Assembly (NCBI RefSeq): GCF_024707545.1 | Contig: NZ_CP062229.1 | Span: 1,426,001 to 1,490,000 of the forward strand | DNA length: 64,000 nt | Origin: Mesorhizobium onobrychidis | GTDB lineage: Bacteria; Pseudomonadota; Alphaproteobacteria; Rhizobiales; Rhizobiaceae | Reading direction: 5' to 3' | Shown here: positions 1 to 8,351 of the stretch, piece by piece | Layout: each line of letters opens with the position of its first letter | How positions within the stretch are numbered: the first letter of the stretch is position 1 | Position numbers and translations under genes: made by a program | Notes under the pieces: generated by a model | Seen by the model: the letters and a program-made list of their open reading frames with translations, nothing else | Told to the model about the DNA's origin: nothing | Databases searched by the model: none

Positions 1-341
1 GCTTCGCCGTTTTCGGCATGGACGCTGACCAGGTCGGCGCCGGCCTCGATGAACTGACGCGTCTGCTCCTCGACGATCTCGGCTTCGACCATCAGGTGCA
101 CATGGATCGGCTTTGCCGTCAGCCCGGCGATCCGCGCCACCAGGTCAGGGAAGAACAGGAAGCCGGGGGTGAAGCGGGCGTCTGCGACGTCGATGTGGTG
201 GAGGTCGACATGAGGTTCTATGCGCTTCAGGTCGCGCTCCATATTGGCAAGATCGGCCGACCACAAGGAAAATTCGCCGAGCAGCCGGCTGCGCGGCAGG
301 GCGGCGATGGCGTCGGGACCGGACAAGAATTTGGTCGTCAT
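1..341 (-). CDS. Ribulose-phosphate 3-epimerase-like protein (3' end beyond window)
   Basis: This is the amino-terminal 113 codons of a TIM-barrel epimerase of the ribulose-phosphate 3-epimerase family; the rest lies beyond position 1. The strand beta-2 signature reads HIDVADARFTPG, matching the family's HxDxMDGxFVPN metal-binding segment, followed by HVHLMV and the AGADLVSVHAE stretch. The family interconverts ketopentose phosphates at C3 using a divalent metal. The ATG at 341 overlaps the stop of the upstream hydrolase by 4 bp, so the two are translationally coupled. Its place at the end of a sugar-uptake operon suggests a dedicated catabolic paralogue (for example on a C4 or C5 ketose phosphate), not the housekeeping Calvin/pentose-phosphate enzyme; that is inference. 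Confidence 0.8.
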   Translation of the reverse strand, partial: MTTKFLSGPDAIAALPRSRLLGEFSLWSADLANMERDLKRIEPHVDLHHIDVADARFTPGFLFFPDLVARIAGLTAKPIHVHLMVEAEIVEEQTRQFIEAGADLVSVHAENGE

Positions 342-1171
342 GACGGAATGAGGCTCCGGAAATTCCAGTAGGTGTGAAGGAAGGTCGTGATCTCAGCCTG
401 CAGCTCGGCGAAATGCCTGACGCTGTCGAGTGCCTTTGGAGAGGTTTCGGCAAAGGTTGCGCCGGGGATCGCCGCCGCGAGCGTACGGGCCGCCATCAGC
501 GGATGCACCGCATCCATGGCATTGCCGATGACGAGCGTGGGGATGCCAAGGGCAGCGGCGTCACTCGCAGAAACACCTGGGCCGTCGGCGGCAATGTCGG
601 CGAGGACCTGCGCGAATGGCGCGGCGTCCGGCCGGTCGAAATAGCCGAACAGCGAGGCAAGGTTGTCGGGCGCGTCGCGCTGCAGGCGCGCGGCGGTTTC
701 CGATTGCGCGAAGATCGTCCTGGCATCGTCGGGGCCGTGGTCCAGGATAAGCTTGGCAACCTCGGCGATCGGCCGCAGGTTCACCGGCGCGCTGTCGAAA
801 ATCCAGGCCGGCCGCACCAGCAGCAGGCCGGCGACGCGACCCGGGTGACGGCAGGCCAGGCGCAAGGCGATCGCCGCGCCCATGGAAATGCCGCCGGCGA
901 CGAAACGGTCGAGGCCGACCTGATCGGTGGCGGCAACAACATCGTCCGCGAACATGCTCAGGCAAAACGGACGGCGGCTGCCCAGTCCGGAGGCACCGTG
1001 TCCGCGGCATTCCAGCGTGATGCGCCGCAACCCCGTCCCGGAAGGGAAAGCCTGGGCGACCTGCGCCTCGCCGCCGCCCAGCCCATGCTGAAAGACGACC
1101 GCAAGCCCGTCGCCGTGGTCGCAGACTTGCAGCGCGGCGTCATCGCGAAGCAGCGTGGCAGGGCGCGCCAT
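338..1171 (-). CDS. Alpha/beta hydrolase (enol-lactonase/esterase type)
   Basis: A 277-residue alpha/beta-hydrolase-fold protein. The oxyanion segment is FQHGLGG near residue 30, the nucleophile elbow is GISMG near residue 93, and a late HF pair in the DSVRHFAEL segment near residue 253 would supply the catalytic histidine. The layout resembles 3-oxoadipate enol-lactonase and related carboxylic ester hydrolases. No signal peptide is seen, so it is cytoplasmic. It overlaps the upstream isomerase gene by 1 bp and the downstream epimerase by 4 bp, within one operon. A sugar lactone or acylated sugar as substrate would fit the context but cannot be read from the sequence. Confidence 0.75.
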   Translation of the reverse strand: MARPATLLRDDAALQVCDHGDGLAVVFQHGLGGGEAQVAQAFPSGTGLRRITLECRGHGASGLGSRRPFCLSMFADDVVAATDQVGLDRFVAGGISMGAAIALRLACRHPGRVAGLLLVRPAWIFDSAPVNLRPIAEVAKLILDHGPDDARTIFAQSETAARLQRDAPDNLASLFGYFDRPDAAPFAQVLADIAADGPGVSASDAAALGIPTLVIGNAMDAVHPLMAARTLAAAIPGATFAETSPKALDSVRHFAELQAEITTFLHTYWNFRSLIPS

Positions 1172-1989
1172 CAGATCAGCCCCTTCAGGAAGCGGGCAAC
1201 CGCAGGCGCTTCGTCGGCCGAAAGGCCGTGCGTGACCAGCGCCTCGTCAAAGCCAGATACTTTCAGGCGGGCGACGAAATCCCCAAAGTCGACGACACCT
1301 TGCCCGGCGGTGGCGAAGCGGCCGTCGGCAAAGCGGTCCTTGGCGTGCGCCATGGCGACATGGCCTGCCGTGGTTTCGACCGCAGCGGCCACGATGGCGC
1401 GTGCTTCCTCGGGGCTCGCCTGTTCGAACAGGTTGGCCGGATCGAGCACGACGCGCAGCCGTTTCGAGCCCATCTCGGCGATGAGGCGCATCGCGTCCGA
1501 CGCCGAGGTGACGATGTTGGCCTGTTCGGGCTCGATGCCGAGATCGACGCCGTGGCGCTCGGCGAGTTGCAGCGCCTTTTCCATCTCGCTCGCCATGTCG
1601 TCCCATGCCTCAGGGGCGGCATTGTCAGGGTGATACGCCCACTGATCGTCCGCGTTGCGCGTTCCCGTGCACAAGGTGACCAAGGGAACGGACAGGGATG
1701 CCGCGGCCTTGATGACCACGCCAAGCCGGCGCAGGCCGTCGTCGCGCATAGCCCTGTCGGGATGGGCCATGTTGTAGGTGCCGGAGAGCGCCACCAGCGC
1801 GACACCGCAAGCATTTGACGCGGCCGCGATGGCATGAATGGCGTCTTCCGGTACCGCATCCGGCATCGACGGCAGGCCGGCGCAGGCCAGGTTGAACTGG
1901 GCGACGGCAAATCCCGCGTCGCGGACCGCCGCCAGCACGACGGCCGGTTCGCTGCCCGGGAAGGTCTTGGCGAACACCCCGATCTGCAT
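1171..1989 (-). CDS. Sugar phosphate isomerase/epimerase (xylose isomerase-like TIM barrel)
   Basis: A 272-residue protein of the xylose-isomerase-like TIM-barrel superfamily (AP endonuclease family 2). Features include the MQIGVFAKTFPG start, EPEQ near residue 153 and VLDPANL near residue 182, positions where metal-ligand acidic residues usually lie, and an HAKD motif near residue 213. Members isomerise, epimerise or dehydrate sugars and inositols. The start ATG overlaps the dehydrogenase stop by one base (TGATG). Two proteins of this superfamily and one Gfo/Idh/MocA dehydrogenase in one operon suggest sequential oxidation and isomerisation or elimination on a sugar ring; the substrate is unknown. 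Confidence 0.75.
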   Translation of the reverse strand: MQIGVFAKTFPGSEPAVVLAAVRDAGFAVAQFNLACAGLPSMPDAVPEDAIHAIAAASNACGVALVALSGTYNMAHPDRAMRDDGLRRLGVVIKAAASLSVPLVTLCTGTRNADDQWAYHPDNAAPEAWDDMASEMEKALQLAERHGVDLGIEPEQANIVTSASDAMRLIAEMGSKRLRVVLDPANLFEQASPEEARAIVAAAVETTAGHVAMAHAKDRFADGRFATAGQGVVDFGDFVARLKVSGFDEALVTHGLSADEAPAVARFLKGLI

Positions 1990-3065
1990 CAGACCGCTCC
2001 CGTGACGCTGGCGATCTCGACGCGCTCACCGCTTTCGACCGAGCGGGCGATCGCCACCATGGCGCGGATCGAGGCGAGGCCGTCCTCGACATTGGCGCCG
2101 CGCAGCGGCGCGCCGTCGAGCACCGTGTCGGCGAGGCCCTCGAGCTGCCGTCTGAAGAAATGACCGTCGGCGCCGAGCGGCCTTCGCGACGTCGCATCCT
2201 TCTCGTGAAAGATATCGACCTCGCTCGCCCGGAAATACCAGGGGTTGAAGGTCTTGGCGATCACCGAGCCGTTTTCGCCATAGAGCTGGAAGCCCTCGTG
2301 CCAGTCCATGCGGACAGCGACGGTGAGGTCGAGATGGCCAAGCGCGCCGTTGGCGAATTCGGTTTCGACGAACCAGCAATAGGCGCCGAAACGCTCGTTG
2401 AGCCGGGCGCGCACGGCGACGATCTCGCCGCACAGGAAGCGCGCGGTGTCGACAAGGTGCGAGCCGTGCGCCAGCATAAAATACTGCCTGAGATCGGCCT
2501 TCGGATTGCCGCCCGGCCTGCGCGCCAGCTTGCTGGTGACGGGCAGCGGCTGGACCGCGTCGGTGTTGGTGTAGCGGTGGGTGGAATCGCAATACCAGGC
2601 TTTTAGCGCCAGGATCTCGCCGATCTCGTCGCGGACGAAATCGCGCGCCGCTTCCAGCGCCGGGTCGAAGCGCTTCATGTGCCCGACCTGCAGTACCTTG
2701 CCGGAGCGCCTGACCGCATCGGCGAGCATCTCGCCTTCCTCGATCGAGACGCCGATCGGCTTTTCGCACAGCACGTGCTTGCCGGCCTCGAGCGCCTTGA
2801 TCGACATCGGAACGTGGTAGGCGTCGGAGGTCGCGACGATCACCGCCTCCAGTTGCGGGTCGGCGAGCATCTCATCGTAATCGCCATACATTTTTTCGGG
2901 TTCATAGGTCGCGCCCATGCGCGCCAGAAGATCGGGGGCGGCATCGCAGATCGCATAGAGATCGGCGTTCCTGGCCTTCACGCAGGATTCGAGATGGGCG
3001 AATTGGGCGATCGGCCCGCAGCCGAGCACGCCGACACGAAGGCGACGGTCTTGCTTTCGGATCAT
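1989..3065 (-). CDS. Gfo/Idh/MocA family oxidoreductase
   Basis: A 358-residue NAD(P)-dependent dehydrogenase. The Rossmann motif GVLGCGPIAQFAH begins at about residue 11, and the catalytic-domain signature CEKPIG (Lys contacting substrate) follows near residue 96. The ATG at 3065 is chosen because GAGGAAGAG lies just upstream and because residues before it do not resemble the family; the open frame continues to 3194 as read-through. It lies 10 bp after the IolE-like gene and overlaps the next isomerase by 1 bp. The family oxidises sugars, inositols or keto-sugars; the exact substrate is not visible. Confidence 0.85.
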   Translation of the reverse strand: MIRKQDRRLRVGVLGCGPIAQFAHLESCVKARNADLYAICDAAPDLLARMGATYEPEKMYGDYDEMLADPQLEAVIVATSDAYHVPMSIKALEAGKHVLCEKPIGVSIEEGEMLADAVRRSGKVLQVGHMKRFDPALEAARDFVRDEIGEILALKAWYCDSTHRYTNTDAVQPLPVTSKLARRPGGNPKADLRQYFMLAHGSHLVDTARFLCGEIVAVRARLNERFGAYCWFVETEFANGALGHLDLTVAVRMDWHEGFQLYGENGSVIAKTFNPWYFRASEVDIFHEKDATSRRPLGADGHFFRRQLEGLADTVLDGAPLRGANVEDGLASIRAMVAIARSVESGERVEIASVTGAV

Positions 3066-3075
3066 GGTCTCTTCC

Positions 3076-3891
3076 TCACGCGCCGTAGCCGCGCATGGTC
3101 TGGCGGTTGGTCTTGACCGCGGCGGCCGGATCGGCGGCGGCAGTCTCGGATTCCTCTTCCAGCACCAGCCAGCCGTTGAAATGTGGCGCCGCACTGGCGA
3201 TCTCGATCACAGCTTGGGTGTCGCAGACGCCCTTGCCGAGCATGGCCCAGGTGCCGCTGGCGTCGACATCCTTCAGATGCACGTAGCGGATGCGGCCGCG
3301 GTAGGTGGTGAGCGTATCTGCCATGTCTTCATGGCCGCGCAATATGTGGCCGGTGTCGGGCACCCAGCCGACGAGCGACGGATCGATCAGTGCGAAAATC
3401 CGGTCGTAGTCGGCACGGTCGAACAGCAGCGTGTTGTGGTGGGAACTGGGATGGACAGCGATGTCGACGCCGGCCTTGCGTCCGAATTCGCCGGCCTTGT
3501 TGTAGAACTCGGCAGCGATGGCAAACTTGTCGTCACGCGGGCCGTCGGACACGACGGTGGCCGAACCCATGGAGACGAGGGCGCCGGGAAATGCGGCGGC
3601 GAATTCGATCCAGCGCTGTGCGGTTTCCAGGTCGGCGCCGATCCTGTCCTGCAGCGTGAAGCCGCTCTTCGAGCCGAATGCGAAAGAGACGAGAGTCAGC
3701 CCGGCCGACTTCAATGCCGTCGCGAATTCCGCCGGCCTGTCGGCATAGCGGCCGATCATCGTGTCGGTGATCTCGATGCCGGCATAGCCGCCATCGGCGA
3801 TCGCCTTCAAGAGATCGTCGGGACCACCGGCAAACCGGTCTCCGAGCATTTCCCAGGTAAAGGTCTGGCAACCGACTTTCAGGTCTTTCAC
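3076..3891 (-). CDS. IolE/MocC-like sugar isomerase or dehydratase
   Basis: A 271-residue xylose-isomerase-like TIM-barrel protein whose opening MKDLKVGCQTFTWEM resembles the inosose dehydratase IolE/MocC group. Candidate metal and base residues are in GIEITDTMI, AVHPSSHHNT, PDTGHILRG and RYVHLKDV, and EEE near the end matches the terminal glutamate ligand. IolE converts 2-keto-myo-inositol to a diketo product, and other members act on 3-keto-glycosides. It sits between the permease gene (10 bp gap) and the Gfo/Idh/MocA dehydrogenase (10 bp gap), so its substrate is probably the product of that dehydrogenase. An inositol role is possible, but no other iol gene is nearby. Confidence 0.75.
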   Translation of the reverse strand: MKDLKVGCQTFTWEMLGDRFAGGPDDLLKAIADGGYAGIEITDTMIGRYADRPAEFATALKSAGLTLVSFAFGSKSGFTLQDRIGADLETAQRWIEFAAAFPGALVSMGSATVVSDGPRDDKFAIAAEFYNKAGEFGRKAGVDIAVHPSSHHNTLLFDRADYDRIFALIDPSLVGWVPDTGHILRGHEDMADTLTTYRGRIRYVHLKDVDASGTWAMLGKGVCDTQAVIEIASAAPHFNGWLVLEEESETAAADPAAAVKTNRQTMRGYGA

Positions 3892-3901
3892 GATCGTCCT
3901 T

Positions 3902-4738
3902 TCATTCCTTGATGCCGCCCTGCGTCAGCCCTTCGATGATGTGCCGCTGGAAGAACAGCACCAGTATGATCAAAGGGACGGTGACGACGGCCGAAGCTGC
4001 GGCGATGTCGCCCCAGGGCACGTAATAGAGATTGGTGAAGTTGGCGATGCCGACGGGGATTGTCTGGCGATCGATGTTGGAGGTGAAGGCGAGCGCGAAC
4101 AGGAACTCGTTCCAAGCGGTGATGAAGGCAAGCAGGCCTGTTGTCACCAGGCTCGGCAGCGACATCGGCAGGATGATATGCCAGAGCAGGCCGGGAACGC
4201 TGACGCCGTCCATGCGCGCCGCCTCGTCGATCTCGCGCGGCAGCGTTTCGAAATAGCCGAACAGCACCCAGGTGACGAGCGGCAGCCCGAGCGCCAGATA
4301 GGTGATGATCAGCGCCGTGTAGGTGTCGAGCAGGCCGAGATTGGTCGCCACCAGATAGAGCGGCCCGACCAGTGCGATCTGCGGAAACATCGACACCGAA
4401 AGGATGATCATCAGGATGCCGAAGCGGCCCTTGACGTTGAGCCGCGACAGCGCGAAGGCGGCCAGCGATCCGACGAAGAGGCACAGGAATGTAGTGGCCA
4501 GCGAGACCACCAGCGAATTCCAGACATAGCGGTGCAGCTGCTTCTCGATGAAGGCGTTGTAGTAGTGCTCGAGCGTAAAAGGCGCGGGGATCAGCGATGG
4601 CGAGCCTGACGTCAGCGCCTTGTCGAGCTGGAACGATGTCGAGAACTGCCAGATGAACGGGCCGCCGGACCAGATGAGGATTAGCAGGGCGCCAAGATAG
4701 ATGGCGATCGTCTGCAGCGGCGAACGCGTATCGTTCAT
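3902..4738 (-). CDS. ABC sugar transporter permease (MalG/CUT1 type)
   Basis: A 278-residue inner-membrane permease with about six hydrophobic segments, the second of a heterodimeric pair. The EAA loop that contacts the ATPase reads EIDEAARMDGVS near residue 185, and the end has FFQRHIIEGLTQGGIKE, typical of carbohydrate uptake-1 family MalG-like subunits. The ATG at 4738 overlaps the upstream permease stop by 4 bp. The open frame extends to 5596 but that part is out-of-frame shadow of the first permease. No nucleotide-binding subunit is found in this operon inside the window. Confidence 0.9.
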   Translation of the reverse strand: MNDTRSPLQTIAIYLGALLILIWSGGPFIWQFSTSFQLDKALTSGSPSLIPAPFTLEHYYNAFIEKQLHRYVWNSLVVSLATTFLCLFVGSLAAFALSRLNVKGRFGILMIILSVSMFPQIALVGPLYLVATNLGLLDTYTALIITYLALGLPLVTWVLFGYFETLPREIDEAARMDGVSVPGLLWHIILPMSLPSLVTTGLLAFITAWNEFLFALAFTSNIDRQTIPVGIANFTNLYYVPWGDIAAASAVVTVPLIILVLFFQRHIIEGLTQGGIKE

Positions 4739-5667
4739 TGCGCCCTCCTGATCTGCCTGATGAGATAGAGGCAGAACGCCAGTGCGATGATGCCTTCGGT
4801 GACGAACATTGCCGTGGAAACGGCCGAGCCATAGCCGAATTGCAGCGTCGAGAAGAGCACCTTGTAGGACAGTGTCGACAACGTTTCGGTCGAATCGGCC
4901 GGACCGCCGCCGGTCAGCACGTAGACGAGGTCGAAGACGCGAAACGCGTCGAGCGCGCGGAACAGGCCGGCGATCAGCAAGGTCGGCATCAGCAGCGGCA
5001 GGCGGATATACCAGAAGGTGGTCCAGCCTTTCGCGCCGTCCATGCGCGCCGCTTCGATCAGCGAATTGGGCACAGTCTGCAGCCCGGTCAAAAGCAACAG
5101 CGCCATGAACGGTGTGGTCTTCCAGACGTCGGCGATGATGATGGTCGTCATTGCCGTGTCGGGCGAGCCGTACCAGTTGACGTTCTGATCGATCAGCCCG
5201 GCATGCAACAGGATATAGTTGATGATGCCGTTTTGGCCGTCGAACAGCCAGCCGAACATCTTGGAGGTGACGACGGTTGGCATCGCCCAGGGAACCAGCA
5301 TGGCGGCGCGAACCAGGCCGCGTCCTTTGAAGGCCTCGCACAGGATGAGCGCCATGCCGAGCCCGATCACCGTCTCCAGTATCGTGGACGCCGTGGTGAA
5401 CCACATCGTGTGCCACCAGGCATTCCAGAATTGGGCGTCGCCCCATAGCTGCACATAGTTGGAGAAACCCGAGAACTCGTTCTCCTGAGTGATCAGCGAG
5501 GTGTTGGTGAACGAGAGATAAAGCCCGTTGATGATCGGGTAGAAGGAAACCGACGCCAGCGAAACGAAGGCCGGCGTCAGCAGGAGCAAGGCCCACAGTG
5601 AAACTGGAAGCGCCTTGCCAAACCGCCGCGGCCGGCCAATGCCAGAAACAGTGGCCGCCGCGGTCAT
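4735..5667 (-). CDS. ABC sugar transporter permease (MalF/CUT1 type)
   Basis: A 310-residue membrane permease, first of the pair. Segments resemble CUT1 MalF-like proteins: the first helix starts near residue 22, and the EAA motif SLIEAARMDGAKGW lies near residue 210. The tail is hydrophobic and ends in RQIRRAQ. The gene starts 4 bp after the solute-binding-protein stop and overlaps the second permease by 4 bp, so all three are coupled. It imports the substrate delivered by the binding protein encoded just upstream. Confidence 0.9.
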   Translation of the reverse strand: MTAAATVSGIGRPRRFGKALPVSLWALLLLTPAFVSLASVSFYPIINGLYLSFTNTSLITQENEFSGFSNYVQLWGDAQFWNAWWHTMWFTTASTILETVIGLGMALILCEAFKGRGLVRAAMLVPWAMPTVVTSKMFGWLFDGQNGIINYILLHAGLIDQNVNWYGSPDTAMTTIIIADVWKTTPFMALLLLTGLQTVPNSLIEAARMDGAKGWTTFWYIRLPLLMPTLLIAGLFRALDAFRVFDLVYVLTGGGPADSTETLSTLSYKVLFSTLQFGYGSAVSTAMFVTEGIIALAFCLYLIRQIRRAQ

Positions 5668-5671
5668 GGGT

Positions 5672-7018
5672 TCAGCCGACGATCTGGTTGATTTGCGCAG
5701 CCAGCGCGTCCATCTCGGCCTGGACGTTGCCCGACACCAGCGCCTTGGAGATGCCCGACTGCAAGGCCAGCGTCACCTTCGCATATTCGGGCGTGATCGG
5801 CCGGGCGGTGGCGCCGGTGAACACGTTCTCGAGGGTGGCCATGAACGGCTGTTCGGTCTTGATCTTCTCGTCCTGGAACAGCGCCGGGCGCGTCGGCGCA
5901 AGGCCGAAGTTCAAGGCGATGCGATGCTGGGTCTCGGTCGACGACAGCCAGGTAAGCAACTCGATCGCGGCTTCGCGCTGCTTGGAGTTGGCGTTGACGC
6001 CAAGCTGGTAGCCGCCGAGACAGGCCGAGCTCTTGCCGCCGGGGAAGGACGGCAGCGGCGCGACACCGATCTTGTCCACCACTTGGGAAGCCTTGGCGTC
6101 CTGGGCAATCGGATAGACATAGGACCAGTTGCGCATGAACATCGCCTTGCCCGAGGTGAACGGCTGGCGCGACGGCTCCTCGTCCCAGGACAGGACGTCC
6201 TGCGGGCTGATCTTGGTCCCGTTGATGGTGTCGTGCAGGAACTGGATCGCGTCCACCGCCGGCTTCTGGTTGATCAGCGACGACTTGCCGTCGGTGGCAA
6301 GGATCGCGCCGTTGTTGGAGGTGATGATCTCGACCGCGTCGCAGACCAGAACCTCGGCCTGCTTGCCCTGCCAAAGATAGCCGAAATCGACATCGCCGGC
6401 CTTCTGCGCGGCGGCGGCGATGGTCGCCATGTCGGCCCAGTTTTCCGGCACCTTGCCGCCATGCTTTTCCAGCACGTCCTTGCGGTAATAGAACATGCCC
6501 GAATCCATGAACCAGGGCAGGGCAGTCAGCTTGCCGTCATAGGTACAGGCGTTGAGGGTTCCGGAGAAGTAGGCGCTGCGCTTGTCCGCCGGAAAGTATT
6601 CGTCGAGCGGCAGCGCCCAGCCGGCGGCGGCAAAGCCGGCGATCCAGATCACGTCCTGGCTGAAGACATCAGGCGTGCCGGTGCGCCGGGCGAGCTGCTG
6701 GACGAGGCCCTGATAGACTTCCGTCGATGAGCTCGGCGGCGGCAGCTCGATGTTCTTGACCAGAACGCGGTCCTGCGATTCGTTGAAGGCCTTGATCAGA
6801 TCGCCGAAAGTCTCCTTGCCGAAGAAGGCGGCGCTGGCAAAGCTGATTTCGGCGCGTGACTGTGCGCGCGCCCGGCGAACGCCCAGCCCGGTGCCAAGGC
6901 CAAGTGCCGCCGCACCCAGCAGGCCGGCGCTGCCGATGAGAAACTGCCGGCGGTCGGCGATCGTCACATGCGCCGCAGGCTTCGAGCCGGAGACCGGCCC
7001 TTTTTTGATGTCAGTCAT
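5672..7018 (-). CDS. Extracellular solute-binding protein, Tat-exported
   Basis: A 448-residue family 1 sugar-binding protein. The leader contains DRRQFLIGSAG, a twin-arginine motif, followed by a hydrophobic stretch and an AxA-type cleavage region near RRARAQ. The mature part begins EISFASAAFFG and includes the typical WY/WFMDSGMFYYRKDVLEKHG segment of CUT1 binding proteins. The ATG at 7018 is preceded by AAGGAGGAG at good spacing; the longer frame to 7090 lacks a ribosome site. It is the first gene of the leftward catabolic operon and should set its substrate, which is probably an oligosaccharide or glycoside. It delivers to the two permeases downstream. Confidence 0.88.
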   Translation of the reverse strand: MTDIKKGPVSGSKPAAHVTIADRRQFLIGSAGLLGAAALGLGTGLGVRRARAQSRAEISFASAAFFGKETFGDLIKAFNESQDRVLVKNIELPPPSSSTEVYQGLVQQLARRTGTPDVFSQDVIWIAGFAAAGWALPLDEYFPADKRSAYFSGTLNACTYDGKLTALPWFMDSGMFYYRKDVLEKHGGKVPENWADMATIAAAAQKAGDVDFGYLWQGKQAEVLVCDAVEIITSNNGAILATDGKSSLINQKPAVDAIQFLHDTINGTKISPQDVLSWDEEPSRQPFTSGKAMFMRNWSYVYPIAQDAKASQVVDKIGVAPLPSFPGGKSSACLGGYQLGVNANSKQREAAIELLTWLSSTETQHRIALNFGLAPTRPALFQDEKIKTEQPFMATLENVFTGATARPITPEYAKVTLALQSGISKALVSGNVQAEMDALAAQINQIVG

Positions 7019-7184
7019 TTTCTCCTCCTTGCGCTGGCAGCCTCCCAACCAGCATTTCCGCATGTTCCATAAAACTTTTACGCGCGTCAAGATTTAAAAT
7101 GCTGTAAAGCGGCCTGCGAATGTGATCCGTTGCTGGTGCAATGGGTCAACCAGAGCGTCGCGATGTCGGGAGGTGGATTAGAAA
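7019..7184. promoter_or_regulatory. Divergent control region between two sugar units
   Basis: These 166 bp separate the leftward ABC operon from a rightward dehydrogenase/esterase pair. The middle (about 7070-7105) is AT-rich and contains GCGTCAA at 7084-7090, the same half-site that forms the palindrome beside the LacI-family gene at 10442-10463. Ribosome sites are visible for both directions (AAGGAGGAG leftward, GGGAGG rightward). Control of both units by the LacI protein is inference from this shared half-site. Confidence 0.45.
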
Positions 7185-8333
7185 ATGCCAGGAATATCAG
7201 CAGCTAAGCTCGGCATCGGTGTTGTAGGGTGCGGCAACATCTCGATGACCTATTTGCGCAATGCGGCTCTGTTCGGCGAGGTGGAGCTGCGCGCCTGCGC
7301 CGACATATCGCCTGACATGGCGGCCCTGCGTGCCGGCGAATACGGCATCCGGGCTCTCAGCGTCGACGCGCTGCTGGCCGATCCCGAGATCGACCTTGTC
7401 CTCAACCTGACCGTCCCGGCGGCGCATTTCGACATTTCGTTTTCGGCGCTTTCGGCGGGAAAGCACGTCTTCACCGAAAAGCCGCTGGCGACCTCGGCCA
7501 GCGACGGGCGGCGGCTTGTCGCCGAGGCGGCGGAGCGCGGGCTGCTGCTGGGCTCGGCCCCGGACACCTTCCTTGGCGCCGCCGGACGGCGGGCGCGCTG
7601 CCTCATGGACGAGGGCGCGATCGGCCGCGCGGTGACCGGCACCGCCTTCATGATGGGGCGCGGCATGGAGCATTGGCATCCCAATCCGCAATTCTACTAT
7701 CAGCCTGGCGGCGGACCGGTCTTCGACATGGGCCCCTATTACCTGACGATGCTGGTCAATTTGCTCGGGCCGGTGGCCCGCGTGATGGCGATGGCGACGC
7801 GGGGCCAGGAGGAGCGGCTGATCACCGCCGAAGGCCCCTACCGGAACACCAGCTTCAAGGTCGGCACACCGACCAACATCCTGTCGCTGCTGGAGTTCCG
7901 CTCAGGCGCCACCGTTACCTTCGGCGCCTCGTGGGATGTCTTCAGGCATTCCAACCACCCTATCGAGCTGCATGGGACGGAAGGCTCGCTCAGGCTGCCC
8001 GATCCGGACACGTTCGGCGGCACCGTCTCGCTGTCGCAACGTGGGGCCGACTGGGCCGACTTTCCCAGTGAGAGCGAACTCTATGGCGCGCGCAATTGGC
8101 CCTTCGCCGCGCCCGACCGCGCCAACTATCGCATGCTCGGCGTCGCCGATCTTTCGCACGCGCTGACCACCGGCAGAAGGCCGCGGGCGTCCGGCGACCT
8201 GGCACTCCATGTGCTCGAGATCATGGAGGCGATCCTCGCTTCGGGAGAGAGCCGTAAGTCCGTCGCCGTCAACACAAAGGTTGATCAGCCGCTGCTTCTT
8301 CGGGAAGACGAAGCGGCCGGCCTGCTTGCCTGA
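7185..8333 (+). CDS. Gfo/Idh/MocA family oxidoreductase
   Basis: A 382-residue dehydrogenase with the dinucleotide-binding motif GIGVVGCGNIS at residues 10-20 and the catalytic-domain segment FTEKPLATS near residue 102, with Lys as the expected catalytic contact. GGGPVFDMGPYYLTML near residue 180 is a hallmark of this family's second domain. It starts 9 bp after a GGGAGG ribosome site. It is paralogous to, and divergently transcribed from, the dehydrogenase at 1989-3065, and is followed after 18 bp by an esterase. The two dehydrogenases could act in opposite redox steps of one pathway; the substrate is unknown. Confidence 0.85.
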   Translation: MPGISAAKLGIGVVGCGNISMTYLRNAALFGEVELRACADISPDMAALRAGEYGIRALSVDALLADPEIDLVLNLTVPAAHFDISFSALSAGKHVFTEKPLATSASDGRRLVAEAAERGLLLGSAPDTFLGAAGRRARCLMDEGAIGRAVTGTAFMMGRGMEHWHPNPQFYYQPGGGPVFDMGPYYLTMLVNLLGPVARVMAMATRGQEERLITAEGPYRNTSFKVGTPTNILSLLEFRSGATVTFGASWDVFRHSNHPIELHGTEGSLRLPDPDTFGGTVSLSQRGADWADFPSESELYGARNWPFAAPDRANYRMLGVADLSHALTTGRRPRASGDLALHVLEIMEAILASGESRKSVAVNTKVDQPLLLREDEAAGLLA

Positions 8334-8351
8334 TATCGGAGGCGACCTAAC

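Noticed and set aside
374..1633. A 419-codon plus-strand open frame opposite the hydrolase and isomerase genes
   Set aside because: It is composed of high-GC shadow sequence with low-complexity Arg/Gly/Ala runs and matches no family, while the minus-strand frames give clear conserved motifs.
3076..3891. A myo-inositol catabolic operon based on the IolE-like protein
   Set aside because: No iolB, iolC, iolD or iolG-type set accompanies it in the window, so an inositol assignment cannot be supported.
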